From Anaerolineae bacterium (GTDB lineage: Bacteria; Chloroflexota; Anaerolineae; Aggregatilineales; Phototrophicaceae): a stretch of DNA of 64,000 bases. A program made the position numbers and the translations under genes. Where the stretch lies: assembly GCA_022824365.1 (NCBI GenBank), contig JAJEAA010000018.1, positions 1 through 64,000 on the forward strand. The letters run 5' to 3'. Positions 29,030 through 39,364 of this stretch are shown here, in pieces (position 1 is the stretch's first letter; every line of letters begins with the position of its first letter). The notes beneath the pieces are model-generated. The model was given only the letters and a program-made list of their open reading frames with translations. It did no database searches and was not told the origin of the DNA.

Positions 29030-30226
29030 ATGGTAGAGTCGATTGGCGCCTCAGCGCATCCGGTGAAAGAAGGCAGGAATTTGAAGCTCGCGCTCGTACA
29101 CGACTGGCTCAATCAGATCGGCGGCGCTGAAGACGTCCTGGATGTCCTCGCTCGCCAATTTCAAGACAGCCCAATATACACCGCCATCTACGCGCCCGAG
29201 CGCATGCCAGCGCATTACCGTGATTGGGAGATTCACCCACTCTGGCTGAACAAGCTGCCGGCCATACATGAGCGACATCAAGCTTACCTGCCGCTCTATC
29301 CCCTGGCTTGGCATAATCTGCGGCTCTCCGAATTTGACGTGATCCTCAGCAACAAGAGCGGATTCTGCCATGGCTTGCAGTTCGACGAACGCACCTTGCA
29401 TATTTGCTACTGCCTGGCGCCAACACGCTACGTCTGGCAACTGGACACTTACCTCGAAGGCGAAGACCTAAGCGTCAGTGTCCGCTGGTTGTTGAAGCCG
29501 CTTGTCGCGCTGCTGCGCCGCTGGGATTATGCCGCCGCGCAAAGGGTCTCGCACTTCATCGCCATCAGCAGCGCCGTCAAAGAGCGAATCAGCCGGTATT
29601 ACAATCGCGATGCCAGCGTCATCTTCCCGCCAGTCGATACCAGCCGCTTTACGCCGGCGCCGGCCGCTGCGCTTGAGAGTTACTATCTGATCGTCTCGCG
29701 TCTCATCCCCTACAAGCGCATCGACCTGGCGGTGAGAGCAGCGGCGGAATTGCGCCTGCCACTCAAAATCGCCGGGGCGGGGCGGGATCTCGAGCGTCTG
29801 CGCGGCTTGGCCGGCGACACGGTCGAGTTCCTCGGTTTCGTGCCCGATGAAGACCTGCCGGGTCTGATGGCGAAATGCAGAGCGCTGATCTTCCCGGGCT
29901 TGGAGGACTTCGGCATTAGTCCGGTACAGGCTCAAGCGGCGGGCCGGCCTGTCATCGCCTTTGGCGGCGGCGGCGCGCTTGATACCGTCATACCGGCAGT
30001 CACCGGCGAACTCTTTGCCGACGCCACCGTTGGCAGCCTCAAAGAAGTCTGGCGCAACTTTGACCCCGACGCGTACAATTCAGAAGCGATTCGCAGCCAC
30101 GCTCTGCGCTTTGATACGTCTGTTTTTATTGAACGTATTCGCGCTTACATCGAACAGGCTTGGCAAGCGCATCGAGCCAGACGCAGGTTTCAATTCAAGG
30201 ACCCTATCGTAACCGCTGAAGGGTAA
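29030..30226 (+). CDS. Glycosyltransferase (GT4/GT1-like)
   Basis: LKLALVHDWLNQIGGAEDVLDVL...FPGLEDFGISPVQAQAAGRPVIAFGGGGALDTV. Confidence 0.92.
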   Translation: MVESIGASAHPVKEGRNLKLALVHDWLNQIGGAEDVLDVLARQFQDSPIYTAIYAPERMPAHYRDWEIHPLWLNKLPAIHERHQAYLPLYPLAWHNLRLSEFDVILSNKSGFCHGLQFDERTLHICYCLAPTRYVWQLDTYLEGEDLSVSVRWLLKPLVALLRRWDYAAAQRVSHFIAISSAVKERISRYYNRDASVIFPPVDTSRFTPAPAAALESYYLIVSRLIPYKRIDLAVRAAAELRLPLKIAGAGRDLERLRGLAGDTVEFLGFVPDEDLPGLMAKCRALIFPGLEDFGISPVQAQAAGRPVIAFGGGGALDTVIPAVTGELFADATVGSLKEVWRNFDPDAYNSEAIRSHALRFDTSVFIERIRAYIEQAWQAHRARRRFQFKDPIVTAEG

Positions 30227-30230
30227 ACCG

Positions 30231-30908
30231 ATGGAATATATCGAACTGATTCGTATCCTCTTCCGCCGCTGGTGGCTGATTGCGCTGCCCGTAGTCTTGG
30301 GCGGGGTCATTGCCGTCCCCGATCTGCTCAACACCGCGCCAAGCAGCGCCGGCGGCTACACCGCGCAAGTGCGTTACAGCGCCGCGCAGAGGCTTAACCT
30401 GCCCCAACGCGATGGCGATTACACCGATGTCTGGCAAGCATCCGAGTACACGGTGGACGCCTTGACCAAGTGGGCGCGGAGCGCCAGCTTCCGCGAAGAA
30501 ATCCGAGCGCAGTTGGACGATGCCGAGTTGTCGCTAGGGAGCTTGCAGATCGCCGCCGATAACGCCCGTAGTATCGGCGTCATCTATTTCAGCCACAGTA
30601 AAAGCGACGCCTTGCGGACGATAGTTGATGCCGCGCTGATCGTCTTGACCAGCCGCAGCCAGACCTATTTGCCGCAGCTCGGCGGCGAAGCGGCAATTGT
30701 GACTATCCTTGATCCAGCGACAGTCACACCGGCGCCGCCAGCCTTGACTTCTCGCCTGACGCCGCTGATCCAGCTGGGCATCGCGCTTCTGGTCGGCCTG
30801 GCGCTGGCCTTCTTCGCGGAGTATGTCGATCCAACTATTTATCATCAAGATGACCTGCGCCGAATGGGCATGACGCTCGTGGGCAGCATTCCCAGCGAGC
30901 GAGCATGA
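30231..30908 (+). CDS. Wzz/chain-length-determinant-like membrane protein
   Basis: N- and C-terminal TM segments; MEYIELIRILFRRWWLIALPVVLGGVIA; LLVGLALAFFAEYVDPTI. Confidence 0.78.
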   Translation: MEYIELIRILFRRWWLIALPVVLGGVIAVPDLLNTAPSSAGGYTAQVRYSAAQRLNLPQRDGDYTDVWQASEYTVDALTKWARSASFREEIRAQLDDAELSLGSLQIAADNARSIGVIYFSHSKSDALRTIVDAALIVLTSRSQTYLPQLGGEAAIVTILDPATVTPAPPALTSRLTPLIQLGIALLVGLALAFFAEYVDPTIYHQDDLRRMGMTLVGSIPSERA

Positions 30909-31706
30909 TTGGCGCGTGAAAACAGGAAAAACATCGTGACAGACATATTTGATCTCTCGGAGCGGGTCGCTATCGTGACCGGCGCGTCGCGCGGCATCGG
31001 CAAAGCCATCGCGCAGCAGTATGCGCGGGCCGGCGCCAAAGTCGTCCTAGCAAGCCGCAAGCAAGACGCACTGAACATCGCGGTCGACGAAATCCGCAGG
31101 GCCAGCGGCGAGGCGATCGCCATTGCCGCCCACAATGGCGACAAAGCTGCGCTCCAAGCCCTCGTCGAGCAGACCTTGAGCCATTACGGCAGGCTCGACA
31201 TCCTGGTCAATAATGCGGCGACCAATCCGCATTTGGGCGCCATACTCGAGGCGGACGACAGCTATTGGCGGAAGACGCTTGATGTGAATCTTATGGGTAA
31301 CGTTTGGCTTAGCCAAGCGGCGGTCAAAGCCATGCGCGCGGGCGGCGGCGGCAAGATCATCAATGTCGCCTCGATCGTCGGCTTGAACCCGGGCCGCTAC
31401 CAAGGCATCTACAGCATCACCAAGGCAGCCGTCATCAGTCTGACCAAGACGCTGGCGGCCGAATTAGGCGGGGACAACATTCAGGTCAACGCCATCGCGC
31501 CGGGCTTGGCGCAGACGAAGTTCGCCCAGGCGCTATGGGCGAATGAAGACCTGCTGGAACCGATTCTGGTACGGACGCCGGTTGGTCGCATCGGGCAGCC
31601 AGATGATTTCGCCGGCATCGCGCAATTCCTCGCCTCATCCGCTTCCGATTTCACCACCGGCGCGGTATTTGTCCTCGATGGCGGACTGAGCGTAGGCGAC
31701 ATTTAG
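30909..31706 (+). CDS. SDR family oxidoreductase
   Basis: VAIVTGASRGIGKAIAQQYA; NNAATNPHLG; YSITKAAVISLTK. Confidence 0.95.
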   Translation: MARENRKNIVTDIFDLSERVAIVTGASRGIGKAIAQQYARAGAKVVLASRKQDALNIAVDEIRRASGEAIAIAAHNGDKAALQALVEQTLSHYGRLDILVNNAATNPHLGAILEADDSYWRKTLDVNLMGNVWLSQAAVKAMRAGGGGKIINVASIVGLNPGRYQGIYSITKAAVISLTKTLAAELGGDNIQVNAIAPGLAQTKFAQALWANEDLLEPILVRTPVGRIGQPDDFAGIAQFLASSASDFTTGAVFVLDGGLSVGDI

Positions 31707-31717
31707 GCGGGGTCAGG

Positions 31718-32275
31718 CTATTCCCTGGCGCTCTCTTCAAGTTCCTCTTCCGACGCTGGGACCTCATAATCGCCGTCACTGTCTCCGCTACTTTCCAGAG
31801 CGCCACCCATCTGCTCGAGCGCGCTCCGCGGTTCCTGCCCCATCGCTTCGTCTTCTGTTGGCGGGCGGGTCGCGGAATGCCCAACCATGGTGATCTTGCC
31901 ATCGATGAATGCGCCCTCTTCCGTTGTCAAGGCAGACGCGCTGATATCGCCCCAGATGCGGCCGGTCCGGAGCAATTGCACTTTATTGCCGCTGACGTTC
32001 CCGCGCACGGCGCCGGCGATAGAGATGTTCCGCGCGTTGATATCAGCGCGGATCTCGGCCGATTCGCCGACTAGAATATTGCCGGTGATCTCAAGCGATC
32101 CGGTGAACTTCCCGTCCATACGCACATTGCCCGAGCTGGTAAAGGCGCCTTCAAACTGTGTATTGGAGCCGATGACGGTATCGAAGCCGACGGGCCGGCC
32201 GGCCGGCATAACCGTCACCGTCTCCTGTGGTTCGGCATCCGCTTGTCCGCGGCGGTTGGTAAAAAACGCGCTCAT
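31718..32275 (-). CDS. Bactofilin family protein
   Basis: FDTVIGSNTQFEGAFTSSGNVRMDGKFTGSLEITGNILVGESAEIRADINARNISIAGAVRGNV. Confidence 0.93.
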   Translation of the reverse strand: MSAFFTNRRGQADAEPQETVTVMPAGRPVGFDTVIGSNTQFEGAFTSSGNVRMDGKFTGSLEITGNILVGESAEIRADINARNISIAGAVRGNVSGNKVQLLRTGRIWGDISASALTTEEGAFIDGKITMVGHSATRPPTEDEAMGQEPRSALEQMGGALESSGDSDGDYEVPASEEELEESARE

Positions 32276-32355
32276 GCTATTCCCTCTGTTATCCCTTGCA
32301 TCTGCCAGTTCTCGATCGTTCGCTTGGCTGGCTTGTAATTCATCATAGTCGGCGT

Positions 32356-33354
32356 TCAGCCAAGCCTCGCCGCATGACTGCGAAAGCGCTCAAGATCAGA
32401 TAGCGCGCGCACCTGCTCAGCCGCTCGATAACTGCTACGCACCAGGGGCCCGCTCTCCACCCACTTGAAACCCATCGTTAAGCCCCTCTGGCGCAAATCC
32501 TCAAATTCGGCCGGCGTATAATAGCGCTCGATCGGCAAGTGCCGTTTGCTCGGCTGCAGGTACTGCCCCAAGGTCAAAATATCGACGCCGATATCGACCA
32601 AATCCGCCATCGTTTCCAAGACCTCGTCCATGGTTTCACCGAGGCCGAGCATGATTCCGCTCTTGGTCAGCACCAGCGGATCCATCCGCTTGGCGTTGCT
32701 GAGGGTCGCCAGCGCCCACTCATAGCGGTCTTGCGGCTGCACGCGCTTGAACAGCCGCGGCACCGTCTCCACGTTATGATTCAAAATCTCTGGCTGCGCG
32801 TCCATCACGATTTTCAGCGCCAACTCGCTGCCCTTGAAGTCGGGAATCAGCACCTCAATAGAACAACCCGGCTGCAACTGACGAATGCGGCGGATGACCA
32901 TGGCGAAGAGCGGCGCGCCGCCATCAGCGCGATCATCGCGATTGACGCTGGTGATAACAACATGCTGCAAGCCCATCGCCTGCACACTCTCGGCAATGCG
33001 GTTCGGCTCGCGCCAGTCCAGTGGATTCGGCCGCCCGGTCTTGATATCGCAGAAGCCGCAACTGCGCGTGCAGGTATCGCCCATCATCAGAAATGTCGCC
33101 GTGCCCTTGCCCCAGCACTCGCCCAGATTGGGGCACTGCGCCTCTTCGCAGACCGTATGCAAGGTCTTGCCGCGCATCAGCTTGCGCACTTGCTCGTAGG
33201 TCTCGCCGCTGGGCGCGCGAACGCGGATCCAGGGCGGGCGGCGACGCGGCGACTTGGGATCAGGCTGCCAATCCGTCGCGGTGGTGACCGGGATCAATTC
33301 CGGCTCAATCGTCTTTGTCAATGTTTTGCTCCTGGCGGAAGTTGAGTGAATCAC
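32356..33354 (-). CDS. lipA: Lipoyl synthase
   Basis: [27 protein letters not shown] radical-SAM cluster. Confidence 0.97.
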   Translation of the reverse strand: MIHSTSARSKTLTKTIEPELIPVTTATDWQPDPKSPRRRPPWIRVRAPSGETYEQVRKLMRGKTLHTVCEEAQCPNLGECWGKGTATFLMMGDTCTRSCGFCDIKTGRPNPLDWREPNRIAESVQAMGLQHVVITSVNRDDRADGGAPLFAMVIRRIRQLQPGCSIEVLIPDFKGSELALKIVMDAQPEILNHNVETVPRLFKRVQPQDRYEWALATLSNAKRMDPLVLTKSGIMLGLGETMDEVLETMADLVDIGVDILTLGQYLQPSKRHLPIERYYTPAEFEDLRQRGLTMGFKWVESGPLVRSSYRAAEQVRALSDLERFRSHAARLG

Positions 33355-33575
33355 CTCGGAATATCACCTTTCAGTATACATCAGCGGCGGCGGACATTTC
33401 CATATCACGGCTGCCACATCAGGGCAATTGGATCAAAACCAATAAGTGTCAAATGTCACACAGACCTGTCAAATGAAGGGTTGACCGACACATAGCGTTG
33501 CGGCAACGTAGCGAGCGAGCGGATGCAAAGAAAGCAAAATAAGAAAAGCTGAATAAGGGCAAAAATACCGAATAA

Positions 33576-33652
33576 GGACAAGCAAAGGACAAGCATATAA
33601 CAAGCAAAGAACAAGCATATGACAAGCGTATGACAAGCGTATGACAAGCCAA
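33576..33652. repeat. Tandem array, seven 11-bp units with invariant ACAAGC core
   Basis: ggACAAGCaaa ggACAAGCata taACAAGCaaa gaACAAGCata tgACAAGCgta tgACAAGCgta tgACAAGCcaa. Confidence 0.9.
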
Positions 33653-33663
33653 GTATGCTCGCT

Positions 33664-33686
33664 ATATCAATACAGTATGGATACAG
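33664..33686. promoter_or_regulatory. Copy 1 of shared 23-bp motif TATATCAATACAGTATGGATACA
   Basis: 20/23 identical to the copy at 63643..63665. Confidence 0.5.
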
Positions 33687-34235
33687 CCACGAAATTGGAA
33701 GAGATATTTGAAAAATCATGTGGATTTGCTTTGATTCTGGATTGTTGGATGCTGGATGCAGGGATAGGGACGGCGCGACGCCCTCGCCGACAAAATGTTT
33801 TTTTGGCAATCTGGCAATCTGACCGGGGCGCGAGGCGGACAAGCGGCGGGCGATCGAGATATGGGCGCGGGTATTCATGGAGCAATTATAGTAGGTTAAG
33901 GAGCGAAAAGATAGACCAAATGTTCGATTAGTCATTTGGGGACCCATCTAGTCACCAATTGCCGCTGCGATTTATGGTTTCGGGCAATATGGTATGTCGC
34001 CGCTACAGATCGTTAATTTTCCTTGCTTTCTTCGTTTTCCTGAGAAGGCAGTGAAAGAGCCAGTCGATGATTCTATGTTTCGGGCGACTCTGTGAGCTGC
34101 CCCTAGGGATCTCGCGTATGAGAGGTCCCACGCGCGTTGACGGATGTCCTCGGTGTAGTCGGCGGCAAGATCAGTTTTGTCCCGCAAGTGTGTTATTCTT
34201 GAGCACAATCCCAAGCCCGGGCGGAAAGCGCTGCT

Positions 34236-35321
34236 ATGCGCACAATCACCCTCAAAGACGTCAACAAGACTTTCTACGACAAGAGTCGGAAGCTGACGCC
34301 GGTTTTGGCGATCAAGGACTTCAACCTGCACGTCGAAGATGGCGAGGCAGTTGTGCTATTGGGACCTTCCGGCTGTGGCAAGACTACCTTGCTGCGTCTC
34401 ATCGCTGGTTTGGAGCAGCCCGATAGCGGCAGCATCTTCTACAATGGCATCCCGCTTGACGACATCAGAATTGAAGACCGCGGCATCGGCATGGTTTTCC
34501 AGAATTATGTGCTAATCCCACACTGGGAGAGCCGCAGAACGGTTGGTTTCTTCTTGCGCCTGCGCGACCGCGAAGATGAAGTGCCGGCGCATGTCAAGAC
34601 GGTCGCCAATATCACCGGCGTCGATATTGAAAGTCTCATGGGGCGCTTCCCGCGGCACCTGTCCGGCGGAGAGAAACAGCGCGTTTCCATCGCGCGCGCC
34701 TTCGCCCGAGATCTGGAACTGCTGCTCTTCGATGAGCCTTTCGCCAACCTCGATGCCAAGTTTCGCGCCCAAGCCCGCGTCGAACTCAAGCGCCTGATTC
34801 AAGAGTTCAACGTGACATTGATTTATGTCACGCACGACCAGGTCGAGGCGATGAGCGTCGCCGACCGCATCGTGGTCATTAACGCCGGGCGCATCATCCA
34901 AGCGGGCGCATACGAGGCGCTGCAAGCTGACCCGGACAGCCTCTTTGTCGCCGAGTTTTTGGGGACGCCCACGATCAACTCTTTCTGGGGACGAGTCAGC
35001 GATGGCGAATGGGATGGCAGTTATATGGGCAGAGCGCCGCTGCCACGCTTTCGCCGCAATGGCGCTGAGGTCATCGTCGGCTTGCGTCCGGAACATATCC
35101 ACTTGTGCGATGCCGAAATCGGCATTCCGGCTGTCATCGAGCGCGCCATTCCTTTCTACGCCGAAAAGTTCACCCTGCTGGAAGTCTGGCTGCGCAAAAG
35201 GCGCTGGCGGATACAGGCGCCGCTGGGCTCGCCCCACGAACCCGGCGACACTATCCACTGTCGGCTTGATTGGTCACGCGCCTTCTTCTTCGACGCCAAC
35301 TCCGGCGCGCGAATTCGTTAG
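34236..35321 (+). CDS. ABC transporter ATP-binding protein (MalK/UgpC-like), no adjacent permease
   Basis: LLGPSGCGKTTLLRLIAGLEQPDSG; LSGGEKQRVSIARAF; C-terminal TOBE-like region. Confidence 0.92.
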   Translation: MRTITLKDVNKTFYDKSRKLTPVLAIKDFNLHVEDGEAVVLLGPSGCGKTTLLRLIAGLEQPDSGSIFYNGIPLDDIRIEDRGIGMVFQNYVLIPHWESRRTVGFFLRLRDREDEVPAHVKTVANITGVDIESLMGRFPRHLSGGEKQRVSIARAFARDLELLLFDEPFANLDAKFRAQARVELKRLIQEFNVTLIYVTHDQVEAMSVADRIVVINAGRIIQAGAYEALQADPDSLFVAEFLGTPTINSFWGRVSDGEWDGSYMGRAPLPRFRRNGAEVIVGLRPEHIHLCDAEIGIPAVIERAIPFYAEKFTLLEVWLRKRRWRIQAPLGSPHEPGDTIHCRLDWSRAFFFDANSGARIR

Positions 35322-35911
35322 TCGAAAGCCACCAGATCTGCCAGCTTTTCCAGGGTTGCGGGACCGATTCCCGACACATTGTCCAGATCACTCAACCTGT
35401 CAAAATCACCGACGAGCTCGCGGTATTCGATGATCCGCAGCGCTGTTTCCGGTCCGATACCGGGCAGCGTTTCCAGCTCCGCCTGCGTAGCGGTGTTCAC
35501 GTATATACGTTGCCCGCCTGATGGCGTCGGCAGGTTCGCGGTTTTTCCTTCGTCGCCGGTAGAAGGCGCGTGCACTTGATCGCCATCGCGCAGGATAGCA
35601 GCCATGTTGACGAGGGCATTGTCCGCGTCGTCGGTCAAGCCGCCGGCCGCTTCGATGGCGTCCGCGACCCGACTACCATGCGGCAGTTGATGGACCTGAT
35701 CGGGCTTGGCAACAGCGCCCGTGACATAAACCTTGATCGGCGCGGGTGTGGGGGTCGGGAGAGGCGTCGATGTGGGCACAGGCGGATGAATTGTGATGAC
35801 GTAGTGATTATCACGTTGTTCAATCAACAGCGCAGCGCCACCAAGGGAGATGGCTATGGTTAAGATAAGGAAGGCAATTACATATAACCGCGAGGTCGTC
35901 GAAGTCGGCAT
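35318..35911 (-). CDS. comEA: ComEA-like SLBB/helix-hairpin-helix DNA-binding protein
   Basis: VYVTGAVAKPDQVHQLPHGSRVADAIEAAGG; NTATQAELETLPGIGPETALRIIEYRE. Confidence 0.92.
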   Translation of the reverse strand: MPTSTTSRLYVIAFLILTIAISLGGAALLIEQRDNHYVITIHPPVPTSTPLPTPTPAPIKVYVTGAVAKPDQVHQLPHGSRVADAIEAAGGLTDDADNALVNMAAILRDGDQVHAPSTGDEGKTANLPTPSGGQRIYVNTATQAELETLPGIGPETALRIIEYRELVGDFDRLSDLDNVSGIGPATLEKLADLVAFD

Positions 35912-35979
35912 ATTGGTAACTTCCTACCCAGGTCGACAATTGTTGCAACAATAGCAGGAGTCTTATTTGCGGTTTAAGG

Positions 35980-36531
35980 TCAGTCTTCCACCCAGACGGG
36001 CAGGTGCCCCAAAGCGACGATGTCGTACCATTGGGCGCGGTCGCCTTCGGTGAATATGGCGGCTTCCGACACGACCTGCGCGCCGGCCTTGTCCATGATG
36101 AGGCGCATGCCTTGCAGGGTGCTGCCGGTGGAAATGACATCGTCGATGATGGCGACGCGTTTGCCCGCCACTAAGCGACGGTCCCTCTCGTCCAGGAACA
36201 GGGTCTGCGGCTTGCCGGTTGTGATGCTCAGCGTCTCGCTTTGCAGAGCATCACCCATGTAGGGCTTATGCGTCTTGCGCAGGACGACGTAGGGCAACTT
36301 CATTGCAGTGCTCAGGGCATGCGCCAGTGGAATCGACTTTGCTTCCGCCGTCACCAGCACGTCGAGGTCGCGTTCGGCGAGCAGAGCCGCCAGTTCCGCG
36401 CTTGCCGCATTGACAAATTCATAATCGCCCAGGATATTGAGGATTGCGATTTTGACGCCGGGTTTAATCTCCATCAGCGGCAGATCGCGCTTGATGCCAG
36501 CAATTTCAACAGAAAAGAATTTGTCAGCCAT
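35980..36531 (-). CDS. apt: Phosphoribosyltransferase (adenine PRT-like)
   Basis: VAIIDDVISTGSTLQGM PRPP motif; LVTAEAKSIPLAHALS. Confidence 0.82.
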   Translation of the reverse strand: MADKFFSVEIAGIKRDLPLMEIKPGVKIAILNILGDYEFVNAASAELAALLAERDLDVLVTAEAKSIPLAHALSTAMKLPYVVLRKTHKPYMGDALQSETLSITTGKPQTLFLDERDRRLVAGKRVAIIDDVISTGSTLQGMRLIMDKAGAQVVSEAAIFTEGDRAQWYDIVALGHLPVWVED

Positions 36532-36654
36532 CTGATCTCCTAAGCGAAGTTGTAGCGTTTTGAGGTCGAGTATAACGCGAGAGAGCGCCTCGCCAAAGAT
36601 GTCAATACAGCATTGAGATGATGCCGATTGATTTCAAGCAGGCGCAACTTGATG

Positions 36655-37383
36655 TCAATAGTCCGCCATTTGGCTGTCACTTGTCGCCGCGTTCTTCAAG
36701 CCGTTTCCCGGCTCGATGCGTCCGTCCACGAGCGTCAGGACCCGGTCCATCCGCTCGGCGAGAGAGGGATCATGCGTGACGAGGACGACGGTCGTGCCAT
36801 TCTCCTCGCGGATATTCGCAAGCGCCTCAAGGACAGTTTCGCCGGAGCGGGAATCCAGGTTGCCGGTTGGTTCATCCGCCAGCAGGATTGGCGGACCATT
36901 GGCGAGAGCGCGGGCGATGGCGACGCGCTGCTGCTGGCCGCCGCTGAGTTCGTTGGGGCGGTGGCGCAAGCGGCCTCCCAGCCCAAGCTGATCCAGCAAT
37001 TGCTCGGCGCGCTCAAAGGGTTTGTGCCGGCGCTCGTGGGCGAATTCGACGGGCAGCGCGACATTTTCGAGCGCGGTCAGGGTGGGGATGAGATTAAAGA
37101 ATTGGAAGACGAAGCCGATCTTCTGGTTACGAATGTCGGTAAGCTGGCCTTCATCCATCCGGGTGATATCGACGCCGTCGATCGCGATTGTGCCATCGGT
37201 TGGGCTATCTAAGCCGCCGATGATGCCGAGCAGCGTGCTTTTGCCGCTGCCCGAAGGACCGATGATGCCGACCATCTCATTTGGATAGATGTCCAGGTTT
37301 ACGCCGCGCAAGGCATGTACGATGTGGCTGCCCAATTTGAGTTCGCGGGTGATATTGCTGGCGTGAATGACTGGCTGTTTCAT
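36655..37383 (-). CDS. ABC transporter ATP-binding protein (LolD/MacB type)
   Basis: IIGPSGSGKSTLLGIIGGLDSPTDG; LSGGQQQRVAIARALANGPPILLADEPTGNLDSRSGE. Confidence 0.94.
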   Translation of the reverse strand: MKQPVIHASNITRELKLGSHIVHALRGVNLDIYPNEMVGIIGPSGSGKSTLLGIIGGLDSPTDGTIAIDGVDITRMDEGQLTDIRNQKIGFVFQFFNLIPTLTALENVALPVEFAHERRHKPFERAEQLLDQLGLGGRLRHRPNELSGGQQQRVAIARALANGPPILLADEPTGNLDSRSGETVLEALANIREENGTTVVLVTHDPSLAERMDRVLTLVDGRIEPGNGLKNAATSDSQMADY

Positions 37384-37410
37384 CGACGAGGATTCCAAAA
37401 GAATCTTTCC

Positions 37411-37448
37411 CCCACCCTACGCTCCCTCCCCCAAAATGAGGGAGGGGC
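37411..37448. repeat. REP-like GC-rich palindromic element, copy 1
   Basis: CCCACCCTACGCTCCCTCCCCCAAAATGAGGGAGGGGC; perfect CTCCCTC/GAGGGAG stem; related copy at 59691..59730. Confidence 0.6.
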
Positions 37449-37486
37449 TTATTCTATCGTGGCATATGAGGCATACAGCAAGGTCA

Positions 37487-39148
37487 TTAGACTTCGTTGA
37501 CGATACTGAAGATCATAGGGCGGCGTTTGGTTTCGCTGTAGATGAGCTTGCCGAGGCTTTCCTCGACCAGGGTTTGACGGCTGCCGTTGAGATTCCGCCC
37601 GTTGCGATTGATGGCTTTCTTGACGGTATCACGAATTTGATCCAGGAAATCTTCGGCGTCCCTGAGGTAGACAAAGCCGCGGGATACGATGCGAGGCTCT
37701 TCAACCAGCTTGCCGCTGCGACGATCGACATTGGCGCTGACGAGGACAAAGCCATCCTGCGCCAAGATTTCGCGGTCGCGAATGACCGCCCGCCCCACAT
37801 CGCCGACGCCGCTGCCATCGACGAAGACGTAGCCGCCGGGCTGCCGTTCCCCGACAGTGACGCCGCGTCCATCGAGCTCGACTGTCGCGCCGTTTCCGAT
37901 CACAGTAACCCTGTCAGCCGGGATGCCGTTATCCACAGCGAGTTTGGCGTGCTGATGCAGATGACGGATTTCGCCGTGAACGGGAATCAGATTTTTCGGC
38001 TGGGTGAGGTTGAGCATGAGACGCATTTCTTCCTGGCAGGCGTGGCCGGAGACATGCACCGCTTCAATGGCGTCGTAGACGACATCGGCGCCGCGTTCGA
38101 TCAAGCGGTTGATGGTGCGGTAGACCATTTCTTCGTTGCCCGGGATAGGATGGGACGAGAGGATGATAGTATCGCCCTCGCGGACATCAAGCTGACGATG
38201 GCGGCCGCTGGCGAGTTTGCCCAAGACGGCGGCCGGTTCGCCTTGCGAGCCTGTGACCATGAAGACGACTTTATGCGGTGGCAGAGCCTGCGCCTGGCCG
38301 ATATTCACGAGCATGCCATCATCGACATCGAGATAGCCGAGCTTGCGCGCGATCTTGGCGTATTCGGACATGGTGTAGCCGGTGATGCAGACCTTGCGCT
38401 TGTGTTGACGGGCGGCGTTAACAACTTGCTGGACGCGGGAAATGAGCGAGGCGAAGGTAGCCACCATGATGCGGCCTTTGGCGCGGCGGAAGACACGGTC
38501 AAGCGCGCCGTCAATGACCGCTTCGGACTCTGTCCAGCCGGCTTTGTCGGAGTTGGTGCTATCGGCGAGAAGGAGGGCAACGCCGCGTTGGGCGAAGCCA
38601 GCCAGCCGAGCGTAGTCGGTCTTGCGCCCGTGGACGGGCGTGTTATCGAATTTGTAGTCGCCGGTGTGCACGACTACGCCGTAGGGTGTATTGATGCCAT
38701 AACCGACGCAATCAGGGATGCTGTGGCAGACGTGGAAACTCTCCAGCTTGAAGGGTCCAATACGAATGACATCGCCGGCGGTGAAGGTGTGAAGGTCGGT
38801 TGACTTGAGCAGGCGGGCGTTTTTGAGTTTGACTTGCAGCAAGCCGGCGGTGAGCGGCGTGGCGTAAAGCGGCAGATCTGGAAAGGATTTAACCAGATGC
38901 GTGACGGCGCCGATATGGTCTTCGTGGCCGTGGGTGAAGCAGATGCCATGCAGCTTGATATCGTCGCGTTCTTCGAGCCAGCGGAAGTCCGGGATGATAT
39001 AGTCGACGCCGTGCATGTCGTTGGCGGGGAACATGATGCCGCAATCGATCAGGAAGCCGTCGCGGCCTAACTCGAAGAGGGTCATATTCTTGCCAATTTC
39101 ACCCAATCCGCCGATGGGCGTGATTTTGAATTTAGATTTTTTTGCCAT
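37487..39148 (-). CDS. rnj: Ribonuclease J
   Basis: 553 aa; ICFTHGHEDHIGAV; MVTGSQGEPAAVLGKLASG; HVSGHACQEEM. Confidence 0.96.
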   Translation of the reverse strand: MAKKSKFKITPIGGLGEIGKNMTLFELGRDGFLIDCGIMFPANDMHGVDYIIPDFRWLEERDDIKLHGICFTHGHEDHIGAVTHLVKSFPDLPLYATPLTAGLLQVKLKNARLLKSTDLHTFTAGDVIRIGPFKLESFHVCHSIPDCVGYGINTPYGVVVHTGDYKFDNTPVHGRKTDYARLAGFAQRGVALLLADSTNSDKAGWTESEAVIDGALDRVFRRAKGRIMVATFASLISRVQQVVNAARQHKRKVCITGYTMSEYAKIARKLGYLDVDDGMLVNIGQAQALPPHKVVFMVTGSQGEPAAVLGKLASGRHRQLDVREGDTIILSSHPIPGNEEMVYRTINRLIERGADVVYDAIEAVHVSGHACQEEMRLMLNLTQPKNLIPVHGEIRHLHQHAKLAVDNGIPADRVTVIGNGATVELDGRGVTVGERQPGGYVFVDGSGVGDVGRAVIRDREILAQDGFVLVSANVDRRSGKLVEEPRIVSRGFVYLRDAEDFLDQIRDTVKKAINRNGRNLNGSRQTLVEESLGKLIYSETKRRPMIFSIVNEV

Positions 39149-39364
39149 TGAGTTTGAACTCCAAACTACAAATGCCCGTTCGCGTTCGCAGCAACGGGCT
39201 TACGTATCTGATATGGTGTTTCGACGAACGATGACGATGTATTTGCTCCGTAGATGATCAATCTGAAACTACTGCAACGCGCCATTGCCCGGCGCGACAA
39301 GGTCAATGTCATGCAATAAATCAGAGCGACAATACCGGCATTGTATCACAAGCAGCGGAATAAG

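Noticed and set aside
32539-33345. 268-aa plus-strand ORF
   Set aside because: Antisense to lipA; shadow ORF.
33576-33652. CRISPR array
   Set aside because: 11-bp units without spacers and no cas genes; a simple tandem repeat.
33456-33947. 163-aa minus-strand ORF with CHTLVIRLSYACSLLVICLSFAC
   Set aside because: Translation of the 11-bp repeat array; no start context or domain; treated as noncoding.
37367-38803. 478-aa plus-strand ORF
   Set aside because: Antisense to RNase J, whose motifs are unambiguous; shadow ORF.
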